A stretch of 64,000 nt of DNA, from NCBI RefSeq assembly GCF_035958815.1, contig NZ_CP108383.1, positions 4,340,001 through 4,404,000 of the forward strand, in the 5' to 3' direction. A program made the position numbers and the translations under genes. Shown here in pieces: positions 25,026 through 33,717 of the stretch (position 1 is the first letter of the stretch; each line of letters starts with the position of its first letter). Source of the DNA: Nocardia sp. NBC_01327. GTDB taxonomy: Bacteria; Actinomycetota; Actinomycetes; Mycobacteriales; Mycobacteriaceae. The notes under the pieces were generated by a model, which ran no database searches, was not told where the DNA came from, and worked only from the letters and a program-made list of their open reading frames with translations.

Positions 25026-26312
25026 ATGGCCGTCGACTCGGCAGGGTGTGCGCTGGAGATTCTGCGGGGGTTTCGGGAGGGGCGGATTCGTGAAGCAGGT
25101 GACCTGCGGCCCGACGGGCTCGCTGAATGGCCGGCGAGTGAGATCGAGCAGGAGTGGGGAAGTGCGCTGGCCGAGCACGGGGCGATCCGGGAGATTGGCG
25201 AACCACTCTGCGAAAGTGCCGGCAATGGGGTTACTGCCGTGCATATTCCAGTGGTCTGCGTCCGAGGCGGTTTCACGTTCAGTGTCGCCGTCGACAATGA
25301 AGGTTTGCTGATCGGCTGGACTTTGGCGCCGATCGGACGGGCGGTGCCTTGGGCCTGTCCGGACTACGCCGACACGGGGGCTTTCACCGAAACCGAGGTG
25401 ATGGTCGGTGACGGACCCCTGGCTGTACCCGGCACGCTGACCGTGCCCAGGGCAGGTGGGAAGGTGCCGGGTGTGGCATTGCTGGCCGGGTCCGGCGCCA
25501 ATGATCGCGACGAGACCCTCTCCGGCAATCCGCAGAACAAGTCCTTCAAGGATCTCGCCTGGGGGCTCGCCACGCGAGGTGTCGCGGTGCTGCGCTTCGA
25601 TAAGGTCACTCGGGTGCACGGGGATATGATTGATCCCGAAACACTCACTCCCATAGGTGAATACGTCGATCCCGCGAAGGCGGCGATCCACTTGTTGCAA
25701 CAGCACCCGTCGGTCGACCCGGATCGGGTGTTCCTGCTCGGGCACAGCCTGGGCGGGTCCGTCGCGCCGAACATCGCCAGTACCGCGCCGAGTATTGCCG
25801 GGGTAATCGTTATGGCCGGTGGGGCGCAGCCGCCGCACCACTCGCTGCTTCGGCAGATTCGCTACCTGAGTGGTCTGTCCGCGGGAACCGACGTTGATTC
25901 CATGCCGCACGTGCGGGAACTTGCCGGACGCGTGGCATTGCTCGACAGCCCGGAATTCTCTGCGGCAACAGCCGCGGACCGGTTGCCGTTCAACCTGCCT
26001 GCCCGTTATTGGATCGGCTGGCTGGCGCTCGATCCGGTTGGCACCGCCGCGACAGTGGATAAGCCGTTTCTCGTTCTGCAGGGGGGCCGGGACTACCAGG
26101 TCACAGTTGGCGAGGATTTCGCGGCGTGGCAGACCGGTCTGGGCGGTCGCCTCGATGTCACCACGCGTGTCTATCCGGCTGACAATCATCAATTCTTTTC
26201 GGGCACTGGACTATCCAGTCCTGCGGACTATCTGACCGCTCAGCACGTCGATCCGGTGGTCGTCGGCGACATTGCCGACTGGATCATCGCGAAGTATGAG
26301 GATCTGGACTGA
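25026..26312 (+). CDS. Alpha/beta hydrolase with N-terminal DUF3887-like domain
   Basis: 428 aa. Residues 1-110 form an NTF2-like/DUF3887-type domain; the hydrolase core follows with PGVALLAGSGANDRDET, nucleophile Ser in LGHSLGG, acid Asp in GGRDYQV and base His in DNHQFF. The layout is that of an acyl-peptide or ester hydrolase. Cytosolic, as no signal is seen. Single gene divergent from DUF4097. Confidence 0.85.
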   Translation: MAVDSAGCALEILRGFREGRIREAGDLRPDGLAEWPASEIEQEWGSALAEHGAIREIGEPLCESAGNGVTAVHIPVVCVRGGFTFSVAVDNEGLLIGWTLAPIGRAVPWACPDYADTGAFTETEVMVGDGPLAVPGTLTVPRAGGKVPGVALLAGSGANDRDETLSGNPQNKSFKDLAWGLATRGVAVLRFDKVTRVHGDMIDPETLTPIGEYVDPAKAAIHLLQQHPSVDPDRVFLLGHSLGGSVAPNIASTAPSIAGVIVMAGGAQPPHHSLLRQIRYLSGLSAGTDVDSMPHVRELAGRVALLDSPEFSAATAADRLPFNLPARYWIGWLALDPVGTAATVDKPFLVLQGGRDYQVTVGEDFAAWQTGLGGRLDVTTRVYPADNHQFFSGTGLSSPADYLTAQHVDPVVVGDIADWIIAKYEDLD

Positions 26313-26442
26313 AAGTGCTCTAACGCTTGCTTCGGGTAACCGTTCGGCGGGTGTCGTCAGTACTGTCGGGGGTCGTGTGGCGTGGCGGCCGGGTGGCTGT
26401 GACGGTGCACGATGGATTTAGTCGAACGTAAAGGATGAGTAG

Positions 26443-26943
26443 TTGACGTTTCAGAAGACTGGACGCATAGCGATCGCGGCGCTGGCTGCCGTGACCGTGC
26501 TCGGGTTGTCGGCGTGTGGCAGCGGTGACAAGACGACGAGCGCCAAGCCCGCCAAGACCTCCACGTCGCAGACGGCGGCCGCCCAGACCTTCCCGCCGGC
26601 CCCGACCGCGGCGGACCTGAACACCGAACTGCAGAAGGTGCTGGATCCCAGCGTTCCGGACTCCGAGAAGCTGGACCTGATGCAGGGCATGCAGGCGGAC
26701 CCGGGCCTGCCCACGCGAATTATCGACGCCTACAAGCAGAACAATGCCACCATCACCGTCACCAGCGTCACCGACCTGGGCAACGGCACCCTCACCGCCG
26801 ACGCGCAGGCGGCGATCAACGGCGGCGCACCGCAGCAGGCCGTCGTGCCGTTCGTGGTCGAGGACGGTAAGTGGAAGGTCCAGAAGGAATGGATCTGCAA
26901 CATCCTGACCCTCGGCAACCAGAGTTCGCCCGCCTGCAGCTGA
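26443..26943 (+). CDS. Lipoprotein of the low-molecular-weight antigen Mtb12 family
   Basis: 166 aa from TTG 26443 with AAAGGA box. Signal peptide with lipobox LSAC (Cys at about 24), a Lys/Thr/Ala linker, then the Mtb12-type domain: PTAADLNTELQKVLDPSVPDSEK, ITVTSVTDLGNGTLTADAQA and FVVEDGKWKVQKEWICNIL. Extracytoplasmic, function unknown, immunogenic in mycobacteria. Cysteines near the C terminus (CNIL, PACS) could form a disulphide. Confidence 0.85.
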   Translation: MTFQKTGRIAIAALAAVTVLGLSACGSGDKTTSAKPAKTSTSQTAAAQTFPPAPTAADLNTELQKVLDPSVPDSEKLDLMQGMQADPGLPTRIIDAYKQNNATITVTSVTDLGNGTLTADAQAAINGGAPQQAVVPFVVEDGKWKVQKEWICNILTLGNQSSPACS

Positions 26944-26956
26944 TTCGGGCACGAAC

Positions 26957-26982
26957 GGTCCGCGCCGAGGATTGCGCGGACC
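26957..26982 (+). terminator. Terminator after the Mtb12-like gene
   Basis: Perfect 9-bp arms GGTCCGCGC / GCGCGGACC, 8-nt loop, starting 13 bp after the stop and followed by TTCC. Confidence 0.65.
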
Positions 26983-26990
26983 TTCCGGTA

Positions 26991-27028
26991 CCGCCCCGTC
27001 GTGTCTCGGACTGTTCACGTCGGGGCGG
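26991..27028 (-). terminator. Hairpin downstream of the CYP gene
   Basis: CCGCCCCG / CGGGGCGG arms (8 bp) with a 22-nt loop, 12 bp beyond the stop of the P450 gene that reads towards it. Long loop, so moderate support. Confidence 0.4.
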
Positions 27029-27040
27029 ATTCGGCAGCGG

Positions 27041-28270
27041 TTAGGGCGATTCCAGGTGGACCGGGAGTTGGGCGTGGCCGTTGGAGATAAAACTGCCGAC
27101 CGTTTTCAACGTGACGGGGTCGGCGGCGAGGGTGAGGCCGGGGAAGCGGGTGAAGAGGGCCGGGAGGGCCACCGTGGCTTCGAGGCGGGCCAGCGGTGAA
27201 CCCAGGCAATGGTGGACGCCGTGGCCGAAGGCCAGGTGCTGGTCCTTGGTGGTGCGGTGCGGATCGAATTCGTCCGCGGTGGGGCCGTGCACCTTCGGAT
27301 CGCGATTGGCGCCGGCGTAGGACGCCAGAATGGGATCGCCCGTGGGGATGAGGCGGCCTTCGATATCGATGTCCTCCACGGCATATCGCAGCGGGAGGTG
27401 GGCGACGGGTGCTTCGAAGCGCAGGGTCTCCTCCACCAGATCCGCCCAGCTGACGCGGCCCTCGGTGACGGCAGCGCGATGCTCCGGATGGGTGAGCAGC
27501 GTGAAGACCGCCTGGTCGAGCAGATTGACGGTGGTCTCGTGCCCCGCGTTGATAATGAGCATCAGGGTGTCGACGAGTTCCTTCTCCGACAGCCGCGAGC
27601 CGTCGTCCTCGTCCCGGGCCGCGATGAGTTCGCTGATCAGATCGTCGCCGGGGGTTTCCCGCTTGAGCTGCACGATTTCCGTGACCAGGCCGTACATTTC
27701 GATGTAGTTGGCCATGCCCTCCTCCGGCCCGAGCGAACCGTCGAAGAATCCGTCGACGCATGTGCGCAGTGCCGGATTGCGCTCCTCCGGCACTCCCATC
27801 AGCTCGCTGATCACCTGGATCGGCACCGGATAGCAGTACGCCTCACGCAGATCGATCACCGTGCCCGCGGGGGTCTGCGCCAGCTGATCGAGCAGGACGG
27901 AGGTGATCGCCTCGATGCGGGACTGCAGCGCCGTGGTGCGGCGGTGGGTGAAGGCGGGCGCGACCAGTTTGCGCAGGCGACGGTGGTCGGTGCCGTAGGC
28001 GGTGAACATATTGTCCACGGCCACCCACGGCAGCAGCGGCCACTCGGCGGTGATCTCGCCGTTCATGTACGCGGTCCAGTGCTGCGCAGCGTCTTTCGAG
28101 ACGCGCGGGTCGGTCAGCAGCCGCTTCAGTACGCCGGCATCGGTGACCGACCAGGCGCGCACGCCCCCGGGCAACTCGACCAGGGTGACGGGACCGCTCG
28201 CGCGGATATGGGCGGATTCACCCTGGATATCGGAACCCATGGGGTCCAGGACAATTACCTGTGCGTCCAT
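27041..28270 (-). CDS. Cytochrome P450, CYP107-like soluble class
   Basis: 409 aa from ATG 28270 with GAGGAGA box. Bacterial P450 needing separate ferredoxin and reductase, neither of which is adjacent. I-helix INAGHETT (240-247), ExxR Glu281-Arg284, haem Cys355 in FGHGVHHCLG. N-terminal half has the HRRLRKLVAPAFT C-helix heme-contact motif. Class resembles macrolide and xenobiotic hydroxylases. It lies 107 bp downstream of the peptidase gene on the same strand. Longer upstream frame is non-coding. Confidence 0.92.
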   Translation of the reverse strand: MDAQVIVLDPMGSDIQGESAHIRASGPVTLVELPGGVRAWSVTDAGVLKRLLTDPRVSKDAAQHWTAYMNGEITAEWPLLPWVAVDNMFTAYGTDHRRLRKLVAPAFTHRRTTALQSRIEAITSVLLDQLAQTPAGTVIDLREAYCYPVPIQVISELMGVPEERNPALRTCVDGFFDGSLGPEEGMANYIEMYGLVTEIVQLKRETPGDDLISELIAARDEDDGSRLSEKELVDTLMLIINAGHETTVNLLDQAVFTLLTHPEHRAAVTEGRVSWADLVEETLRFEAPVAHLPLRYAVEDIDIEGRLIPTGDPILASYAGANRDPKVHGPTADEFDPHRTTKDQHLAFGHGVHHCLGSPLARLEATVALPALFTRFPGLTLAADPVTLKTVGSFISNGHAQLPVHLESP

Positions 28271-28377
28271 CGTATTCTCCTCACAACTCCGACAGCAGTC
28301 TCCCGCGTTGCGCGGACAATGTCGATGGTTGTGCGGTTGCCCCAAACGTGCTGTGTGGCAAATGCTTCGGATGCCGC

Positions 28378-29547
28378 CTACCCCTCTGTCAGTGCGGCGA
28401 GCAGCTGATCGTGGGGGAGCGCGGGGGAGTGATGGCCGTCGCGACCGGTCATATCGGTATTGACGACGAGGCTGTTCAGGACGGCCTCCTCGACCGCTTC
28501 GACAACGGCGGTGTAGAGGGAATCCATACGGTTCCAAGGCATTCGGGCGGTGGTGACCAGTTCGTCGCCGGTGGGATCGCCGATCGGAAACCCGGTGTCG
28601 GAAGCGCGGTCGCCGGCCGTGGAGAACGCGAGGAACAGATCACCGGAGAAGAGACTGCCGGTGGTTCCCGTGCGCGCCAGCCCGAACGGCACCCGGCGGG
28701 CCATGGCCTTGCACTGCAACGGTTCGAGGGGAGCGTCGGTGGCGACGACGACGATCACCGAACCCGCACCGCCGGGCGCGGCCGGATCCTGGTCCGGCGC
28801 CGTGCCCCAGCTGGTGGACTCCTGCGGATTATCCACCGTGAGCCGCTCGCCGACGCGTCTGCCTCGAATCGTAAGTTCCTGTCGCGAGCCGAAATTCGCC
28901 TGCAGGAAGACCCCGACCGTGTACGTCCGCGCGCCGAATTCGACGAGCCTGGACGCGGTACCGCTGCCGCCCTTGAAGGCATAGCAGTTCATCCCGGTGC
29001 CACCGCCGACCGAACCCTCCTGCACCGGACCCGACTGCGCCGAATCGAGTGCGGCCTCAACGATTTCCGGCGTGACATGACCGCCGTTGATGTCATTGAG
29101 ATAGCCGTCCCAGGTCTCGGCGCAGACCGGGAGCAGCCACTGCCGGCTCAGATCCGGCCGCACCGCATTGATCCAGGCGATGGCGCCGGTATGACAGGCC
29201 CCGATGGCATGGGTATTGGAGATCGTGACGGGCATCGAGAGCTGGCCGACCTCGTCGATCCATGCGGTGCCGGTCATTTCGCCATTGCCGTTGAGCGAGT
29301 AGCGCCCCGCGGCGCACGGCCTGCCGACACCATCCCGGCCGCGCGGCAGGATCGCCGTCACTCCGGTGCGCACCGGTCCGGCACCCACCCGCAGCGGTCC
29401 CGCGCCCTCGATCAGGGTCCGGTATCCCACCTCGACTCCGGGAACGTCGGTAATGGCATTCCACGGCCCTGGCGTGCCCGCCGGATGCAGGCCTAGGGCG
29501 CGGGCCCGGGGCCGTCCGTCGGGGGAGAACGATTGATACTCGGTCAT
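28378..29547 (-). CDS. P1-family aminopeptidase (DmpA-type Ntn hydrolase)
   Basis: 389 aa. Self-cleaving N-terminal-nucleophile peptidase that removes N-terminal or D/beta-amino residues from small peptides or amides. Motifs: ITDVPGVEVGYRTL at the start of the core, GSVGGGTGMNCYAFKGG and then GTASRLV, which supplies the conserved cleavage and nucleophile region, and VVVATDAPLEPLQC. Starts directly at the TetR stop (29548). With the divergent amino-acid permease, it suggests use of a small peptide or amide. Confidence 0.88.
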   Translation of the reverse strand: MTEYQSFSPDGRPRARALGLHPAGTPGPWNAITDVPGVEVGYRTLIEGAGPLRVGAGPVRTGVTAILPRGRDGVGRPCAAGRYSLNGNGEMTGTAWIDEVGQLSMPVTISNTHAIGACHTGAIAWINAVRPDLSRQWLLPVCAETWDGYLNDINGGHVTPEIVEAALDSAQSGPVQEGSVGGGTGMNCYAFKGGSGTASRLVEFGARTYTVGVFLQANFGSRQELTIRGRRVGERLTVDNPQESTSWGTAPDQDPAAPGGAGSVIVVVATDAPLEPLQCKAMARRVPFGLARTGTTGSLFSGDLFLAFSTAGDRASDTGFPIGDPTGDELVTTARMPWNRMDSLYTAVVEAVEEAVLNSLVVNTDMTGRDGHHSPALPHDQLLAALTEG

Positions 29548-30171
29548 TCAGAAGCCCTTCGACGGAGTCGTAATGTCCGGGCAGCAGGTCGCCGTCCGGG
29601 CATAGGAGCAAATCAGCTGAGCGGCACGGGCTTTGGTCACCGACCGATTCCCGGTGACGATGTGCAGGCCGTACGCGTCCTCCAGGGCGACCAGATTCGC
29701 GGCCACCTCCAGGATCGGCGCATCGATCATGAAGTGCCCCTGCGCACTTCCGACCTCGAGTGCGCTCATGTACACCGCGACCTGCTTGTCGAACAGCGCC
29801 GTGATCAGGTCGCCGTGCTCGGCCGCGATATTGCGATACGCCACCAGCCGGTACAGTGCGACGACCAGTTGATCGGTATCGTCCGCCGGCAGTCCGGCCC
29901 AGATCAGCGCGCCGATCTTCGCCCGGGCATCCGGGATATCGGCGACCATGGTCAGGCGCGCACCGAAGAATCGATCGCTGGCCTCCCGGTGGACTTCGCG
30001 CAGCAGCGTGTCCAGATCGTCGAAGTAGTAGTGCACCGTGGCGGGTGAGACACCCGCGAGCTCGGCCACATCCCGAATCCGGAGCCTGCCGACCTCGCGG
30101 CTGGACACCGCCGCCAGCGCGGCGTCGAGGATGGTGCGGCGTGCCCGCACCTGATCCTTCCGGCGTGCCAT
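29548..30171 (-). CDS. TetR family regulator of the peptidase/permease locus
   Basis: 207 aa. Very basic start (ARRKDQVRARRTIL), HTH REVGRLRIRDVAELAGVSPATVHYYFDDLDTLL (about 26-60). Stop codon adjoins the peptidase ATG. Divergent from the permease, with a perfect 10-3-10 palindrome between them that is the likely operator. Confidence 0.88.
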   Translation of the reverse strand: MARRKDQVRARRTILDAALAAVSSREVGRLRIRDVAELAGVSPATVHYYFDDLDTLLREVHREASDRFFGARLTMVADIPDARAKIGALIWAGLPADDTDQLVVALYRLVAYRNIAAEHGDLITALFDKQVAVYMSALEVGSAQGHFMIDAPILEVAANLVALEDAYGLHIVTGNRSVTKARAAQLICSYARTATCCPDITTPSKGF

Positions 30172-30255
30172 CCGTTTCCCTCCCGTTTCTTACCCTGATG
30201 ATGAGTTAAGTACTTGTTACGTCTGAAACACCGTATTGCCAGCGAGTTTGGATCA

Positions 30256-30278
30256 TTCTTTGATTGTAAATCAAAGAA
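30256..30278. promoter_or_regulatory. Perfect 23-bp palindrome (operator) before the permease
   Basis: Arms TTCTTTGATT (30256-30265) and AATCAAAGAA (30269-30278) around GTA, unusually AT-rich for this genome. The right end runs into the AAAGGAG ribosome site of the permease gene, so a bound repressor would block both the promoter and the start. Best candidate site for the divergent TetR. Confidence 0.7.
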
Positions 30279-30289
30279 AGGAGTCGGTC

Positions 30290-31702
30290 ATGGCGATGCA
30301 CCCCTCGACCGGCCGGACAGCCGCAGGCGACCCGGAAAACAGTTATAGGCAACAGCTTTCGCGGGCCCTCGGAATGGGGGAGAACATTCTGATCACGCTG
30401 TCCGCGGTGACACCGGCCTCCAGCGTGTTCATCATCATTCCGTCGATTCTGCTGGCGGTGGGCGGAGCGTCGGTGCTGACGCTGGGCATCGCCGCGCTCG
30501 CATCGGTGTGCGTCGGCCTGTGCTACGCCGAACTGTCGGCGCGGTACCCGATCGCGGGCGGCGAATACACTTGGGCCGCACGCCTGCTCGGACGTCCCCT
30601 CGGATTCGCCATGTTCCTGCTCACCCTGGTCAACGGGGTGCTGATCATCTCGGTCATCGCGCTGGGGACCGGCGACTATCTCGGCGTGGCGATCCCGAGT
30701 CTCGGTGGCAAATGGGTCGGCGTGGCCGTCATCGTGGTGACCACCGGCGTGGCGCTACTGAATATCAAGACCAATGCCTGGGTCACGGGGATTTTCCTGG
30801 CTGTGGAGGTCGCGGCCATCAGTGTGCTTGTCTTCCTGGGCTTTCGGCATGTGGAGCGTGGTCCGGCGGAATGGTTCCATCCGCTCACCGCGGGCGGCGG
30901 CGGCACGGTCGGGGTCGGTATGGGCGCCCTACCGGCCCTGATTCCGGTGGCCCTGTTCGCCTACAACGGTTACGGCGCCGCCATCTACTACTCGGAGGAG
31001 ACCAAGAACGCCACCAAGACGATCGGCCGGGTGATCATGGTCTGCCTGGCGGCGACCGTGGCCATCGAAATCCTGCCCATCGCCGCGGTGGTGCTGGGCG
31101 CACCGTCGATGACCGACCTGCTGCAGAGCCCCGCCCCGCTGAACTACTTCCTGACCGCGCGCGGTGGTTCCGCCGTGAATACGGTTGTGAGCGTGGGCAT
31201 TGCGATCGCCATCATCAACGCGGTCATCGCGATCATCCTGCAGATCTCCCGCCTGGTCTTCGCCTCGGCCCGCGATCGCAGCTGGCCCGAGCCGATCGAC
31301 CGCACCTTGGCGGCCGTGCACCCGCGCCTGCACACCCCCGTGGCCGCGACCATCCTGGTGGGCGCGATCGCCGCGATCGCCGCCGCGGTCCTGCCCCTCA
31401 ACTGGCTGATCACCGCGACCGGCGCGGGCCTGGTGCTGGTGTACCTCTTCGTGGCGCTGGCGGCACTTCGGGTGCGCCGCACGGGCGTTTCGGAGTCTTA
31501 TCGCATGCCACTGTGGCCGCTGCCGCCGGTGATCGTCATCGCGGTCATGGTGTACGCCGGATACAGCCTCGGAAAGGATTCCTGGCAGCAGTTGGTGGTA
31601 GCGGTCGTCACCATGGCGCTCGGCATCGCGTACTACCTGATCTACCTGCGTCCCCGCGCGTCCGAACGCTGGCTGCTGCCCGATCCGGTGCACGAACCCT
31701 GA
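30290..31702 (+). CDS. APC-superfamily amino acid permease
   Basis: 470 aa from ATG 30290 (AAAGGAG box). Twelve predicted TM segments; LGMGENILITLSAVTPASSVFIIIPS and AELSARYPIAGGEYTWAARLLG are the classic APC TM1 and TM3 motifs. Proton-coupled import or exchange of an amino acid or amine. Controlled through the palindrome that overlaps its ribosome site and divergent from the TetR-peptidase unit, so probably imports a substrate or product of the peptidase. Confidence 0.9.
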   Translation: MAMHPSTGRTAAGDPENSYRQQLSRALGMGENILITLSAVTPASSVFIIIPSILLAVGGASVLTLGIAALASVCVGLCYAELSARYPIAGGEYTWAARLLGRPLGFAMFLLTLVNGVLIISVIALGTGDYLGVAIPSLGGKWVGVAVIVVTTGVALLNIKTNAWVTGIFLAVEVAAISVLVFLGFRHVERGPAEWFHPLTAGGGGTVGVGMGALPALIPVALFAYNGYGAAIYYSEETKNATKTIGRVIMVCLAATVAIEILPIAAVVLGAPSMTDLLQSPAPLNYFLTARGGSAVNTVVSVGIAIAIINAVIAIILQISRLVFASARDRSWPEPIDRTLAAVHPRLHTPVAATILVGAIAAIAAAVLPLNWLITATGAGLVLVYLFVALAALRVRRTGVSESYRMPLWPLPPVIVIAVMVYAGYSLGKDSWQQLVVAVVTMALGIAYYLIYLRPRASERWLLPDPVHEP

Positions 31703-31731
31703 ACCGGCATTCGGTCGCGGACACCGGCGCG

Positions 31732-32715
31732 TCAGGCTCCGCTGAGTGGCTGGACATTCGGCACTGCGGGAATTGTCGCAGGGCGGGCCGGATCGTCCGG
31801 GTAATAGCCGGCGGTGTGTGTGCCGTTGATGAAGTCACCGGTCCACACGGACGTCAGCTGTTGCAGCGCCGCGACATTGACCGGCTGAGGCATCCCGCAC
31901 AGGAGTTCACCGATGCTGTCGGAACTGGCGCCCTCCGCATCGGTGTGCGCGCCCGCAGGGATTCGGACGCCGATGAAGGGCCGGTGCAGCAGGGCTTCCA
32001 TGGCCGCGGTGCCGCCACCGAAGTTATTGCACGGCGACGGCGGGCCGGACACGGTCAGCAGGGGCAGGCCGGTGGCATCCAGATCGGTCAGGGCCACGTC
32101 GGTGTTGTTGCCCAGGAACGACTTCACCGGGTCCAGCAGTACCAGACCACGCAGCTCCGACCAGGTCGACGAGGAGCTGGTGTGCAGTCGATGCGCGACG
32201 TATTCGACCGCCTCGGCGCCCGCGGAGTGGCCGACGAAGACGAGCTGTCCGGGCATGGCCGGGACCGGTCGTCCGGAACTGGCCGCGGCGGCTTCGAGGC
32301 TGTGGGCCAGGGGACCGGCGGGATCGTTCGCGGTGGCGAACAGATCCGCCACCTGATTCAGGAACGGTGTGTTGTCGCCGAGGTTCTGCAGCGTACAGCC
32401 GGACAGGTTCAGGAACGGCAGACTGGGTGCGAACACGAGATATCCGGCGTCCGCGAGAGTTTCGGCGAGGGCCGCGATATTGTCGTTGTCCCGTGCGAAA
32501 CCGTGCTGGACCCAGACCAGGGCACGCGGTTGTCCCGCGGGCAGGTACCAGTCGGCGCTCTGATGCAGAGTGCTCGCAGCGCAGGGTATTTCGACCGTTC
32601 CCGGTAGTCGTGGCGGTTCGGCGGTGCCGACTCCGGTGGCGGCGGCGATGCACACCGCGGCGAGGATGGTCAGGGTCGAACCTCGAAGGCTCATCGCGAC
32701 TCCAGGGGCGAGCAT
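31732..32715 (-). CDS. Secreted alpha/beta hydrolase (lipase/esterase-like)
   Basis: 327 aa from ATG 32715 with AAAGGAAA box. Signal peptide (residues 1-33, ending near GVGTAEP). Nucleophile Ser in VGHSAGAE; HGFARDNDN resembles an oxyanion-hole HG motif; acid/base region LLHRPFIGVRIPAGAHTDAEG. Cysteines at CAAST, GCTL, SPCNNF and LLCG suggest two disulphides. Extracellular esterase. Its start is 83 bp from the paired IclR-type sites at 32798-32834, so it may belong to the regulon. Confidence 0.8.
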   Translation of the reverse strand: MLAPGVAMSLRGSTLTILAAVCIAAATGVGTAEPPRLPGTVEIPCAASTLHQSADWYLPAGQPRALVWVQHGFARDNDNIAALAETLADAGYLVFAPSLPFLNLSGCTLQNLGDNTPFLNQVADLFATANDPAGPLAHSLEAAAASSGRPVPAMPGQLVFVGHSAGAEAVEYVAHRLHTSSSSTWSELRGLVLLDPVKSFLGNNTDVALTDLDATGLPLLTVSGPPSPCNNFGGGTAAMEALLHRPFIGVRIPAGAHTDAEGASSDSIGELLCGMPQPVNVAALQQLTSVWTGDFINGTHTAGYYPDDPARPATIPAVPNVQPLSGA

Positions 32716-32797
32716 GCCGGTTTCCTTTGGCGGAACGGCGTTTCTGTTGGGCTGGGTAGACGATAACAGCTGGACAGTGCCGCGTGATTGCAGATAT

Positions 32798-32834
32798 GTT
32801 TCGATGAGCGAAACGGTGTTTCGTAAAACGAACA
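32798..32834. promoter_or_regulatory. Tandem IclR-type operator pair (sites 1a, 1b)
   Basis: Site 1a GTTTCG-ATGAG-CGAAAC at 32798-32814; site 1b GTTTCG-TAAAA-CGAACA at 32818-32834, 20 bp apart (two helical turns). Lies between the divergent secreted hydrolase and the CitE-like gene. Same architecture as the sites at 43831, 44006 and 52701. Confidence 0.75.
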
Positions 32835-32871
32835 GGCGTCGTGTGCTGCGCCCGCTGTGAGGAGTCGCCCA

Positions 32872-33699
32872 GTGAGATCCGCGCTCTACGTCCCCGGCAA
32901 TCGTCCGGATTTGTTCGACAAGGCGCTCAGCGGCCCGGCCGACGTGGTGTTGCTGGATCTCGAGGACTCGGTGCCGCCGGGGGAGAAGGACTCCGCCCGG
33001 GCGGAAGTGTCCGCCTGGCTGCGCACCCTCACGGCTGCTCGCCCCAGCGTCTGGGTCCGGGTGAACTCCGGCGCCGCTGCCGAGCGGGACCTGCGAGCCG
33101 TCGCATTGCCTGCGGTCGCGGCCATCTGCCTGGCGAAAACCGAATCGGCGGAACAGGTTCGGGCTGTGGGAACGATCCTGGGTGCGCACGAGGATGTACC
33201 CGATCGTATTCGAATCTGCCCGCTGCTGGAGAGCGCCGCGGCCGTCCTGGCGGCCGCCGCGATCGCGGCCGCACCGCGCGTATCCCGATTGCAGCTGGGG
33301 GAGGCGGACCTGTGCGCTGATACCGACATCGATCCCGGCGATCGTGATGGGCTGCTCGCCGTGCGCACCCAGGTGGTGCTGGCCAGCGCCGCCGCGGGGA
33401 TCGATCCGCCGCTCGGCCCGGCCGAGACCGATTTCCGTGACCTGGACGCGCTGCGTGAATCCACGAAGGCGCTGGCGCGTATGGGCTTTCGCGGCCGTTC
33501 GTGCATTCACCCGGCCCAGGTGCCGATCATCAACGAGGTATTCACCCCCACCGCTGCCGAACTCGTCCGCGCCCGGGATCTGGTGGACCGCTTCGACGCC
33601 GCGAACGGCGGCATTGTCTTCGACTCCGGCGGCCGCATGGTGGACCTGGCCGTAATCCGCCGGGCCCGCAGGCTATTGGCGGACGCGCCTGCCGAGTAA
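32872..33699 (+). CDS. HpcH/HpaI-family CoA ester lyase (CitE/citramalyl-CoA lyase-like)
   Basis: 275 aa from GTG 32872 (AGGAG box at 32860). Mg-dependent aldol-type cleavage of beta-hydroxyacyl-CoA such as malyl- or citramalyl-CoA. Family marks: RSALYVPGNRPDLFDKAL, VVLLDLEDSVPPGEKD with the metal-binding acid, WVRVNSG, ICPLLESAAAV, LQLGEADLCADT and GFRGRSCIHPAQVPIINE. Sits behind the paired operator 1a/1b, so part of the inferred IclR regulon. Likely performs a terminal C-C cleavage in the island's pathway. Confidence 0.88.
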   Translation: MRSALYVPGNRPDLFDKALSGPADVVLLDLEDSVPPGEKDSARAEVSAWLRTLTAARPSVWVRVNSGAAAERDLRAVALPAVAAICLAKTESAEQVRAVGTILGAHEDVPDRIRICPLLESAAAVLAAAAIAAAPRVSRLQLGEADLCADTDIDPGDRDGLLAVRTQVVLASAAAGIDPPLGPAETDFRDLDALRESTKALARMGFRGRSCIHPAQVPIINEVFTPTAAELVRARDLVDRFDAANGGIVFDSGGRMVDLAVIRRARRLLADAPAE

Positions 33700-33717
33700 G
33701 GCTGCCCCGCAATAACT

